A DNA stretch of 5,820 nt from Nitrososphaerota archaeon. GTDB taxonomy: Archaea; Thermoproteota; Nitrososphaeria; Nitrososphaerales; JACPRH01. The stretch covers positions 1 to 5,820 of the forward strand of contig JARPAQ010000081.1 of assembly GCA_029460375.1 (NCBI GenBank), in the 5' to 3' direction. Numbering within the stretch: position 1 is the first letter of the stretch; each line of letters opens with the position of its first letter. Positions 1 through 5,133 of the stretch are shown piece after piece. A model generated the notes under the pieces. That model made no database searches and had not been told where the DNA came from. It worked only from the letters and a program-made list of their open reading frames with translations. The position numbers were made by a program, and so were the translations under genes.

Positions 1-24
1 CTATGACTTTAGCACTTTCCTCCC

Positions 25-154
25 TCAATTATTGTCAAAGAACATCTTAATGGAAGAAAAACCTTGAGTTAACACCTCTTCCAGCCGATGGGTGCCGGCG
101 ACTAAAGCACCTACCTCTGCTTTATTGTCTTTCGACTTGGAGTTCGATCTTCAT
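25..154 (-). pseudogene. Short protein-like frame, apparently frameshifted; function unknown
   Basis: An ATG at 154-152 on the minus strand opens a frame reading MKIELQVERQ and then stops. The frame one base further on reads in a protein-like way from about 145 to the TGA at 27-25: AEVGALVAGTHRLEEVL, then TQGFSSIKMFFDNN. This second frame has no good start of its own. Joining the two by one skipped base near the GAAAGA at about 133-128 would give a peptide of about 43 residues. The ATG lies 20 bases after the stop of the zinc-ribbon ORF on the same strand, so the two could be one transcript or two pieces of a decaying gene. No family is recognised. It may be a real frameshift, a sequencing error or a chance open stretch. 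The plus strand of bases 1-67 is also open (ending MEEKP), which is an alternative reading. Confidence 0.3.
91..114 (-). repeat. Hairpin stretch, copy A of GTAGGTGCTT...CGGCACC
   Basis: On the minus strand GTAGGTGCTT is followed by an 8-base spacer and then GGCACC. GGTGC pairs with GCACC around an 11-base loop. A similar stretch in the same orientation relative to its neighbouring small ORF lies at 5078-5103 on the plus strand. Copy A overlaps the protein-like frame at 25-154, so the resemblance could be RNA structure, shared ancestry of coding sequence, or chance. Confidence 0.35.
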
Positions 155-174
155 GATTTGTCGCACGGTTGAGT

Positions 175-306
175 TTAGTGGTGGGAGATTTTGATGCCTC
201 TAGCGCTATAGTTTCTATGGCCACAGTCCAAAATTCTTGCAATATTGATTTCTGAAGGTATGTGATCAATTACTTTAGTGGCGCCACAACTGTTACAGAT
301 TATCAC
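175..306 (-). CDS. Very small zinc-ribbon protein (43 aa)
   Basis: The frame reads MIICNSCGATKVID from a GTG at 306-304 and ends at the TAA at 177-175. Residues C4, C7, C28 and H30 form a C-x2-C...C-x-H pattern (CNSCG, then LDCGHRN). This is the usual shape of a small rubredoxin-like zinc ribbon, used for DNA, RNA or protein contacts or for structure only. The GTG start is chosen because AAAGGGG lies 4 bases upstream (317-311). An in-frame TTG at 333-331 would add 9 residues (LKQYEQRGI) and is a fair alternative. A TATA-like box at 367-376 would start transcription near 345, ahead of either start. The family is not recognised, and the ORF could be a leftover of a larger decayed gene. The cysteine/histidine pattern is what raises it above a chance ORF. 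Confidence 0.5.
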   Translation of the reverse strand: MIICNSCGATKVIDHIPSEINIARILDCGHRNYSARGIKISHH

Positions 307-366
307 TATACCCCTTTGTTCATACTGCTTCAATCTGTTAGACGTTGAATAACAGGGAAATATGGA

Positions 367-376
367 CTATAAAATA
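367..376 (-). promoter_or_regulatory. TATA-like box for the zinc-ribbon ORF
   Basis: The minus strand reads TATTTTATAG here. An archaeal TATA box centred near 371 would place the start of transcription near 345. That leaves a leader of about 39 bases to the GTG at 306, or about 12 to the TTG at 333. Confidence 0.35.
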
Positions 377-665
377 TTCGGTCAACACATATCGGCCGAT
401 GAATCGAATAATCTTTAGGCCTTTCGAAATCGCTTGGTCTACACAATTATGAGGGACTGTTGAACTTGGGTGAGATGATGTGAGCGAAGTTGATGATTTC
501 AAGAGCGGGATTTGAAACAGCAATTGCGTGTCAAGGTGCCTAAGATGAAGATTTGTATCTATTAAATTATATCTAGATTACCTGTGTAGAATTTGCTCAA
601 CAGGCCCGCTGGGATTAGCGCCTCAATCGGTTCAAATCCTTATCTTTGTTTAGATTCTCTGGGAG
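377..665. other. Gene-poor stretch with tRNA-like scraps
   Basis: No convincing gene is seen. A 61-codon minus-strand frame (338-523, TTG start) has no domain, no ribosome-binding site and a Ser/Thr-rich beginning that does not look coding, so it is not called. The stretch contains a perfect 10-base palindrome ATCGGCCGAT at 391-400. At 603-616 the minus strand reads AATCCCAGCGGGCC, which resembles the 3' end of an archaeal tRNA (T-stem into acceptor stem). GGTTCAAATCC, a T-loop-like string, lies at 629-639 on the plus strand. No complete cloverleaf can be folded. It may be old, decayed sequence. Confidence 0.3.
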
Positions 666-676
666 AAATTATATAG
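666..676 (+). promoter_or_regulatory. TATA-like box for the two-helix membrane protein
   Basis: AAATTATATAG is centred about 29 bases before the ATG at 700, the usual archaeal distance from a transcription start near 697-700. A transcript starting there would be nearly leaderless and would lose the ribosome-binding site at 688-694, so a somewhat earlier start is also possible. Confidence 0.4.
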
Positions 677-687
677 CGTAGAGCTTC

Positions 688-694
688 AAAGGTG
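688..694 (+). promoter_or_regulatory. Ribosome-binding site supporting the ATG at 700
   Basis: AAAGGTG lies 5 bases before the ATG. It matches the anti-Shine-Dalgarno sequence well enough to fix this start. Confidence 0.5.
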
Positions 695-699
695 TTCAT

Positions 700-960
700 A
701 TGGGTTTCTTCGAATATTTGAAAGCGACTCTCAAAGCATTGGCCTTATTCGTCTTCTGGATGGTAGGTGGTTTAATTATCTTCTTATCTGGCATATCAAT
801 GGCAGCGGGTTTCAACACATACTTTCTTGATATACCTATTTTAGCACAAGCAAGTGGTATAGTCGGCTTAATAGTGGCGTTCATAGGCGTATTAATGATG
901 GGATATGGGTATAGATATACCCGCAGCGTTCATATCCGAAGGGAACGATACAGAGTCTAG
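700..960 (+). CDS. Small two-helix membrane protein, unknown function (86 aa)
   Basis: The protein begins MGFFEYLKATLKAL and ends with a basic tail, RYTRSVHIRRERYRV. Two hydrophobic segments, about residues 13-36 and 47-72, are joined by a short loop containing an aromatic stretch (NTYFLDIP). By the positive-inside rule the basic C-terminal tail, and so probably the N-terminus, faces the cytoplasm. No catalytic or binding motif is visible and no family is recognised. The start is supported by AAAGGTG at 688-694 and a TATA-like box at 666-676. The gene stands alone: the next gene in the same direction starts 215 bases later behind its own promoter elements. A role beside the pilin-like genes is possible but not shown. 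It is likely a real gene, because the start signals and membrane topology agree. Confidence 0.8.
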   Translation: MGFFEYLKATLKALALFVFWMVGGLIIFLSGISMAAGFNTYFLDIPILAQASGIVGLIVAFIGVLMMGYGYRYTRSVHIRRERYRV

Positions 961-971
961 AAGTATCTGCA

Positions 972-1010
972 AGGTTTTACCCGCTTTGTTTAAAGGTGTT
1001 TCTCTTTCTT
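972..1010 (+). terminator. T-rich stretch after the two-helix protein gene
   Basis: Several short T runs (TTTT, TTTGTTT, TGTTTCTCTTTCTT) lie within 50 bases of the stop at 960 and just before a strong hairpin. Archaeal RNA polymerase can stop at such T clusters without a hairpin. The call rests on composition only. Confidence 0.3.
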
Positions 1011-1013
1011 GAA

Positions 1014-1075
1014 CTGTCAAGTTGTCGGGACACGAATGAGTGATTTCACGCCGGTATGTCCCGAAGATTTGACAG
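1014..1075. other. Strong 62-base imperfect hairpin, possible structured RNA
   Basis: Two 19-base arms, 1014-1032 and 1057-1075, pair almost throughout. The outer seven pairs are CTGTCAA with TTGACAG. The inner eight are TCGGGACA with TGTCCCGA. Between them lie two G-U wobbles, one A-U pair and one G-A mismatch. The 24-base loop holds a further GTGA/TCAC mini-stem (1040-1049). The wobble pairs suggest that folding as RNA matters rather than protein binding to a DNA palindrome. It lies between 700-960 and the pilin operon and could be a small RNA, a 3'-end structure of the upstream mRNA or a leader element. Archaeal H/ACA guide RNAs have a broadly similar long hairpin, but no clear kink-turn or correctly placed ACA box is seen. 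Confidence 0.45.
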
Positions 1076-1092
1076 AACCCATTTACGCAAAG

Positions 1093-1108
1093 TTTATCTT
1101 TAGTATAC
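1093..1108 (+). promoter_or_regulatory. Promoter-like motif, copy 1 of TTTATCYT(T)ARTATAC
   Basis: TTTATCTTTAGTATAC lies 68-83 bases before the pilin operon start. It matches 14 of 16 bases of the copy at 4873-4888 and resembles the one at 5134-5148. It could be an upstream TATA box, giving a leader of about 45 bases, or a binding site for a shared regulator. Confidence 0.4.
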
Positions 1109-1146
1109 CAGAAATCTAGTTTTCATTTACCTAATCTATTAACCTA

Positions 1147-1153
1147 TTAATAT
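1147..1153 (+). promoter_or_regulatory. TATA-like box for the pilin operon
   Basis: TTAATAT is centred 26 bases before the TTG at 1176, so the transcript would begin at or next to the start codon. This fits the lack of any ribosome-binding site before that TTG. A direct repeat, CTATTAA at 1136-1142 and 1144-1150, overlaps the box and could bind a regulator. Confidence 0.4.
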
Positions 1154-1175
1154 GTAGACTCTCCCTACAGGCAAG

Positions 1176-1604
1176 TTGAGTTTGTATAAGGAGAAGCGCA
1201 CAAGGGCTCAAGGTACCATCGTCTCAGAGATGCTTGTATTAATGATAGGGATACTTATCGCCAGCCTTGTCCTCCTATGGTCACTCACATCCTTATCGAC
1301 CAGTCAGGCAAGTTATAGCGAAGGCGTAGCAGTTAGCAACGCGAAGCTGGTTGAGCAGATATCTATAGACAACGTCAACTTCGGTGCAGACACCATTTAT
1401 GTCAGGAATTATGGTGACAACACCGTGAGGATTGTGACAGTTTACGTAAATGGGGGAGAGATGACCATAACACCCACGACCATCTCTTCACGCGATTCTC
1501 AACCAATAGTCACAACCGAAAGCCTGCCTCAAACGGGCACACATAGCATTCGCGTAGCGACGGAGAGAGGAACAACCTATGAGGAGATCTTCCAAGCACC
1601 TTAA
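1176..1604 (+). CDS. Type IV pilin-like protein with E5 residue (142 aa)
   Basis: The N-terminus is a class III (type IV prepilin) signal: a basic start with KEKRTRAQG, then TIVSEML and a hydrophobic helix to about residue 40. Cleavage after G13 would put glutamate E18 at position +5 of the mature protein, the hallmark of type IV pilins. The remainder is a small beta-rich domain. It contains IDNVNFG, then YVRNYGDNTVRIVTVYVNGG (residues 75-94), a pattern common in archaeal pilins and archaellins. A prepilin peptidase encoded elsewhere would be needed to mature it. The TTG start is taken because a stop (TAG, 1155-1157) lies just upstream in frame and no other start precedes the basic region. 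It has no ribosome-binding site, which suggests a leaderless message. The next gene overlaps its end by 26 bases. Archaellin, adhesion pilin or a pilin-like membrane subunit are all possible. Confidence 0.8.
   Translation: MSLYKEKRTRAQGTIVSEMLVLMIGILIASLVLLWSLTSLSTSQASYSEGVAVSNAKLVEQISIDNVNFGADTIYVRNYGDNTVRIVTVYVNGGEMTITPTTISSRDSQPIVTTESLPQTGTHSIRVATERGTTYEEIFQAP
1562..1570 (+). promoter_or_regulatory. Ribosome-binding site inside the first pilin gene
   Basis: GGAGAGAGG lies 8 bases before the ATG at 1579, within the last codons of the upstream gene. It supports internal, coupled translation of the second pilin gene and fixes its start. Confidence 0.5.
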
Positions 1605-2058
1605 ACCGATACTGCACTCTCCCCGTTCAAAGAGAGGGGCAAGCTACATAATGTCAGTAATGGCTATGATTATGGTAACAGCCAGTCTAGCGGGGGCGGT
1701 TATGTTATGGGGGATGAATGTTGTTGGTGAAAGCAATGTCAGTTTCTCATCGGCATTAGACGCCAAGTACGAGAGGGGAGAGGAGAATCTAGTCATAGAA
1801 GATGTAAAGTTTGTCAACAGCACGGCGATAAATGTGCATCTTCGAAACGCTGGATCAGGCCTATTGGTGGTTGACAAGATATATGTAAACTACAACCTTG
1901 CAGAATCCAGTAGACTGACCCTCGATGAACAGGGACACGGCACCGTCACCGCAACAAACTTTGGCTTCTCTCTTGTACAGGGAGAGGCATACAATATTTT
2001 GTTAGTTACTACCAGAGGAACCAAAGCTTCAGGGGATTATATTAACACTGGAAGCTAG
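1579..2058 (+). CDS. Second type IV pilin-like protein, lacks E5 (159 aa)
   Basis: A basic N-terminal region of 20 residues ends in SPRSKRG, followed by ASYIMSVMAMIMV and a hydrophobic segment to about residue 45. This is again a class III signal, with likely cleavage after G20. Mature position +5 is methionine (M25) instead of glutamate. The beta domain is related to that of the upstream protein: IEDVKF matches IDNVNF, LRNAGSG matches VRNYGDN, IYVNY matches VYVNG, and TTRGT matches TERGT. Two N-glycosylation sequons are present, N53-V-S and N80-S-T. The gene overlaps the upstream gene by 26 bases and has its own ribosome-binding site, so the two are probably made together. A heteromeric pair, with this as the minor or partner subunit, is a reasonable inference. 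Its stop lies 10 bases from the stop of the convergent Ig-repeat gene. Confidence 0.8.
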   Translation: MRRSSKHLKPILHSPRSKRGASYIMSVMAMIMVTASLAGAVMLWGMNVVGESNVSFSSALDAKYERGEENLVIEDVKFVNSTAINVHLRNAGSGLLVVDKIYVNYNLAESSRLTLDEQGHGTVTATNFGFSLVQGEAYNILLVTTRGTKASGDYINTGS

Positions 2059-2086
2059 ATGGTGTGTGTTATTCTTCACCGTCTAG
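2055..2086. terminator. Hairpin spanning the two convergent stop codons
   Basis: CTAGATGGTG (2055-2064) pairs with CACCGTCTAG (2077-2086): ten pairs, one of them G-U, around a 12-base loop. The left arm contains the stop codon of the second pilin gene (2056-2058), and the loop contains the stop of the Ig-repeat gene (2071-2069). Its position suggests a shared two-way transcript end or RNA-end structure. Confidence 0.4.
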
Positions 2087-4846
2087 TAGCTCTCCTAACT
2101 CACCTTCGTCGAACTCTTCACTACCGCGGCGTCTAAGACTCCTGAACATAAAGAATACAATTGCAGCTACTCCTGCGATCATTGCGCCCACTAGACCGAT
2201 TACCACATACAGGTTCAGGCCGAATAAGGTGAAACCAGACTCCTCGGTAGTCGTGGGAATAGTATTCGTAACCGCTACTACCGGTGGCGTTTGAATATCT
2301 ATAGTCAGAGAGGTTGATGCGTCTACATACCCCTTCTTGCTGGCTGTTACATTTATTTCCGCTGTACCCGCTTCATTTGAGAAGAAGATAGCTTCCCCCA
2401 CTCCATCAACATCAGTCTTGTCGTCGGCGCGAGTAAGAGTGCCCATGGTGTTCCTCCAACTCAGGTCAACATCTTGAACAGGCTGATTTCCGCTAAGCAC
2501 AGTGACGTTTATTCCAATTGGCTTAGACATGTGTACACTCAAGTCAGCTAAGGGTATAGTTATTCTGAGGAAAAGGGGCAGTATCTTTATATTTAGAATG
2601 CTTGAAGTGATTTGGTAGCCTTTTTTACTCACAGTCACAGTTACAGTCGCTGAGTCAGGTTCGTCATGGCTAAATCTTGATGTTGCAGAGCCGGACGCAT
2701 CAGTTATCTTAGATTCATCCAGTAGAGAACCGGTTGTGGTACGCCAAGACACTACCGCATCTGGCACAGAAGCACCTGAGCTGGTTAAAGATAGGGTTAG
2801 GGTGACTGTGTCAGTCACATTCACCATGACCTCTTTCGGTGAAAAGGTTAGAGTGAAAGGATAAAGAATCGTAGTCAATTTTGATGAGGATCCCGCGAAC
2901 CCTGATGAAAGGACTGTAATCGTGGTGATTCCAGGCTGACTGGATGTGCGGAAACTCGCGCTGACAAATGTTTCACCTTCTCTAAGAATCACGCTGCTAT
3001 CAGCCACTCCAACAGATGGATTCGAAGAGGATATAGAAATCGGAATATCATATCGAGCTCGGGCAGGTGTACCTGCAGAGTCTTGAAGCTGAATAATTAT
3101 TGTTTGGTGAGCCTCGCTATCCGCTGGAATTATGGATGGAGCTATGGTACCAATCAGGTTAGAAGGCGCAGGTTCAACTGTTACTACTTCAAAAGAGCCA
3201 GGCACGTAGCCTGAGGCAGACGCAGTTATAGTGGTAATACCAGTGACCAAGCTGGAGTAGAATGTAGCTATGGTGGTAGACATCCCTGATGGTAGTACGA
3301 CCGTCTCATCCACTATTCCGATATCCGTCTTCGATGAGGATAGGGTTATCGCCACATCCGACGGAGCGTTTACAGGTTCACCATTAATGTCTTGCAACTG
3401 TAGAACCAGAGAAGTATGAGGCTGTCTATCTGAAGGGAGCTGCGTAGGCGTAACACTAACTGCAATCTTATACGGAACCGCACCTGCCACAGTCATGGTA
3501 GCCGAAGTCGTAACAAAGTCAGCTGCCGAAGCCGTGATTGTAGTACTCCCTGCAGCATGTGTGGACTGAAATGTAGCGACACCATACGTGAACCCAGACC
3601 GTATAACCACATCCGACTCGACAGAGCCTACCTTCGTATTGGACGACGCGAGATGTACATTCACATCTCTATTTACTCTTACAGTCTGCCCATTAGAATC
3701 CTTCAACTGCAGATATAGAGCTCGATGAGCTCTGTCATCGGGAAGAACCACTGGAGGGGCAAGGTAAATGGCGAGACTACCTGTGTCAGCCAAGCCGGGT
3801 CTTACAACATTTATAGTCGCAAAGCCTGTTGCATACTGCTGTGCCGCAGCTGTTATCTGGGTGTTGCCCACTAAACTCCCCGTAAATTGGGTAACAGTGT
3901 ATGTCTGACCTGATTCTATCATTATAGATTGCTGGCTTATCGAACCCACAGTAGTATTTGTAGAAGTCACAGTAACATAAACATCGATAGGAGCTCTGAC
4001 CGGAATACCGTTTAGATCCTGCAGTTGTACCACTATTGTTGTATTAGTACCAGCTCGTTCAGGAATCTCTGACGGAGCCGCGTATACAGCAAGTTTGGAG
4101 GGAGTTGGGCCTTGGATAGTTAATACTTCCGAATCTGTAGCATACCCTGATGCTGACGCGGTTATCGTAGCAGTTCCAGGGGTTAATGTGGTATAGAAGT
4201 ATGCTTGTCCATAGCTACTTCCCGCCTCGATCAGTACTGGCGAATCGACTGTCGCTATCGATGGATGAGAAGAGGATATGGAGACCAAAATATCGCTCGT
4301 CGCCCGGGCGAGTACCTCATTTATATCGCGAAGCTGAATCACTACCATCCCTTTAGCACCCGGCTCAGGCAGGAGCTGTTTTGGCCCGAGCTCCACCACC
4401 AGCCTCATAGGTGAGCTGCTAGGGTCGATTGTAACGACCTCTCCGTTCCCCGGTCCGAAGCCTGTTGCAGCCGCGGTTATTGTAGTGGTTCCAGAGGTTT
4501 TTGTAGTTCTAAACTTAGCTAGGCTATACGAGACGCCTTTGGGAATCGTTATGGTTCGCTCTACTTCTCCGACTTCACTTCTCGATGAGGATAGAATTAT
4601 CGCCGTATCCGCAGGAGCTGGGATTGGGAAGCCCGTGGTATTACGTATCTGTACAAAGACTATTGAGTATTCCCCGCCGTCCGCAGGTACTGCACTTGGC
4701 GCCGGCGTCACGACGAGAGATAAGGGGTCGGTCACTTGAGAGGAAGCTTGAGGGGGGAGTGATATCGGGGTCAGGGTGGATATTAGTAAGATGATGGTAA
4801 ACCCGAAGCATATACGCTTGATGTGTGAATGAAGCATCCGTCGCAT
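2069..4846 (-). CDS. Ig-like repeat surface protein, C-terminal anchor (925 aa)
   Basis: A secreted, membrane-anchored surface protein. Residues 1-36 form a signal peptide (basic start, hydrophobic core about 13-28, likely cut near PQASSQ). Six related beta-sandwich repeats of about 103 residues follow, starting near 43, 147, 250, 356, 459 and 562. Each carries a QLQD-like strand, a D-I/V-x-I-x-SSS segment and a closing TITASASGY-like strand. Two further domains, 664-756 and 758-853, are of the invasin/Big_1 kind (VVSWRTTTGSL, DLSWRNTMGTL, VSKKGY, ASKKGY). A Thr/Pro linker (854-869), one membrane helix (about 878-901), RSLRRR and an acidic tail complete it. Six N-glycosylation sequons (N69, N268, N297, N676, N780, N832) suit an exposed archaeal protein. 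No enzyme domain is seen. Adhesin, S-layer component or stalk are the likely roles. The ATG at 4846 lies about 29 bases after a TATA-like box, so the message is probably leaderless. M4 is an alternative start. Confidence 0.88.
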   Translation of the reverse strand: MRRMLHSHIKRICFGFTIILLISTLTPISLPPQASSQVTDPLSLVVTPAPSAVPADGGEYSIVFVQIRNTTGFPIPAPADTAIILSSSRSEVGEVERTITIPKGVSYSLAKFRTTKTSGTTTITAAATGFGPGNGEVVTIDPSSSPMRLVVELGPKQLLPEPGAKGMVVIQLRDINEVLARATSDILVSISSSHPSIATVDSPVLIEAGSSYGQAYFYTTLTPGTATITASASGYATDSEVLTIQGPTPSKLAVYAAPSEIPERAGTNTTIVVQLQDLNGIPVRAPIDVYVTVTSTNTTVGSISQQSIMIESGQTYTVTQFTGSLVGNTQITAAAQQYATGFATINVVRPGLADTGSLAIYLAPPVVLPDDRAHRALYLQLKDSNGQTVRVNRDVNVHLASSNTKVGSVESDVVIRSGFTYGVATFQSTHAAGSTTITASAADFVTTSATMTVAGAVPYKIAVSVTPTQLPSDRQPHTSLVLQLQDINGEPVNAPSDVAITLSSSKTDIGIVDETVVLPSGMSTTIATFYSSLVTGITTITASASGYVPGSFEVVTVEPAPSNLIGTIAPSIIPADSEAHQTIIIQLQDSAGTPARARYDIPISISSSNPSVGVADSSVILREGETFVSASFRTSSQPGITTITVLSSGFAGSSSKLTTILYPFTLTFSPKEVMVNVTDTVTLTLSLTSSGASVPDAVVSWRTTTGSLLDESKITDASGSATSRFSHDEPDSATVTVTVSKKGYQITSSILNIKILPLFLRITIPLADLSVHMSKPIGINVTVLSGNQPVQDVDLSWRNTMGTLTRADDKTDVDGVGEAIFFSNEAGTAEINVTASKKGYVDASTSLTIDIQTPPVVAVTNTIPTTTEESGFTLFGLNLYVVIGLVGAMIAGVAAIVFFMFRSLRRRGSEEFDEGELGELLDGEE
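3332..3367 (-). repeat. Near-identical DNA segment shared by Ig repeats 1 and 5
   Basis: On the plus strand GATGAGGATAG, then a TTATCGCC core and ATCCG, recur at 4583-4618 with about 30 of 36 bases identical. The protein there reads ILSSS or TLSSS. Looser versions occur near 3021 and 4262. Such DNA-level similarity points to growth of the gene by duplication or exchange of repeat units. Confidence 0.5.
4583..4618 (-). repeat. Partner copy of the shared Ig-repeat DNA segment
   Basis: This lies in Ig repeat 1 and matches 3332-3367 in repeat 5. The match is stronger than expected from protein similarity alone, since several synonymous positions agree. Confidence 0.5.
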
Positions 4847-4870
4847 CTGAAAATCGAAGCAGCCGAGAAG

Positions 4871-4879
4871 TATTTATCC
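4871..4879 (-). promoter_or_regulatory. TATA-like box of the Ig-repeat gene
   Basis: The minus strand reads AAGGATAAATAC around this site. Its centre is about 29 bases before the ATG at 4846, and no ribosome-binding site precedes that ATG, so a leaderless transcript is expected. The box is directly next to the divergent box at 4880-4887. Confidence 0.5.
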
Positions 4880-4888
4880 TTAATATAC
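4873..4888. promoter_or_regulatory. Divergent promoter, copy 2 of TTTATCYT(T)ARTATAC
   Basis: TTTATCCTTAATATAC carries a minus-strand TATA box (GGATAAA) and a plus-strand one (TTAATATA, 4880-4887), the latter centred about 25 bases before the ATG at 4909. One short site could thus serve both directions. Related copies lie at 1093-1108 and 5134-5148. Confidence 0.45.
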
Positions 4889-4908
4889 TACGTTAATAGT
4901 ATTGGTAT

Positions 4909-5058
4909 ATGAATTTCAAATTAGTATTTGGGATCTATTCGATTTGGGTTATATTATCAGTGGATTCCAGCGTGCGGCTTAGGCTTGTTTACGGCCTTGG
5001 ATATGGTTTGATGCATATATGGAGGGAAAAGAACCTGATGAAGGCATTGACTTCATAA
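4909..5058 (+). CDS. Possible small membrane peptide (49 aa)
   Basis: An ATG-started frame of 49 codons reads MNFKLVFGIYSIWVIL, then a second half with RLRLVYGLGYGLMHIW and a basic end (REKNLMKALTS). Residues 4-17 are hydrophobic, and the Gly/Tyr/Leu-rich part around 27-38 may also lie at the membrane. There is no ribosome-binding site. However, a TATA-like box (4880-4887) sits about 25 bases upstream, the right place for a leaderless message starting at this ATG. It is divergent from the Ig-repeat gene and shares its promoter region. No family is recognised. A frame this short can be open by chance, so the promoter position is the main support. Another frame in the same stretch (ATG at 5019, MEGKEPDEGIDF) overlaps it. 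Confidence 0.38.
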   Translation: MNFKLVFGIYSIWVILSVDSSVRLRLVYGLGYGLMHIWREKNLMKALTS

Positions 5059-5077
5059 TAACAAGAAAAAAGAGAGG

Positions 5078-5103
5078 GTAGGTGCTTCTGTCTGTCGGCA
5101 CCT
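5078..5103 (+). repeat. Hairpin stretch, copy B of GTAGGTGCTT...CGGCACC
   Basis: AGGTGC (5080-5085) pairs with GCACCT (5098-5103) around a 12-base loop. The stretch shares GTAGGTGCTT, GTC and CGGCACC, in the same order and nearly the same spacing, with copy A at 91-114 on the other strand. It follows the stop of the 49-codon ORF by 20 bases. Confidence 0.35.
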
Positions 5104-5104
5104 G

Positions 5105-5127
5105 TGGGCTATAGCCCAAATGTTTTT
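5105..5127 (+). terminator. Perfect palindromic hairpin followed by a T run
   Basis: TGGGCTATAGCCCA (5105-5118) is a perfect 14-base palindrome able to fold with five G/C-rich pairs and a TATA loop. Five T residues follow at 5123-5127. This resembles an intrinsic terminator for whatever is transcribed from 4909 onward. It could also be the second stem of a small RNA beginning with the hairpin at 5080. Confidence 0.4.
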
Positions 5128-5133
5128 GGATAG

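Noticed and set aside
1..30. Minus-strand GAGGGAGGAAAGTGC resembling the GAGGAAAGTC core of RNase P RNA
   Set aside because: The key C after AAAGT is not followed by the conserved bases, and no matching P4 partner can be seen within the window.
1..67. Plus-strand frame open from the left edge, ending MEEKP, as the tail of a gene
   Set aside because: Only 21 codons are visible and the minus-strand frame over the same bases reads more like protein.
338..523. 61-codon minus-strand frame with a TTG start
   Set aside because: Low-complexity Ser/Thr-rich beginning, no ribosome-binding site, no domain, and a stop next to the better supported zinc-ribbon ORF.
1014..1075. The 62-base hairpin as an archaeal H/ACA or C/D guide RNA
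   Set aside because: No kink-turn with sheared G-A pairs, no ACA box at the right distance from the helix and no C and D boxes are present.
4205..4794. Plus-strand frames of 69-84 codons (4205, 4485, 4585)
   Set aside because: They lie wholly opposite the Ig-repeat gene, whose repeats, signal peptide and membrane anchor show that the minus strand is coding.
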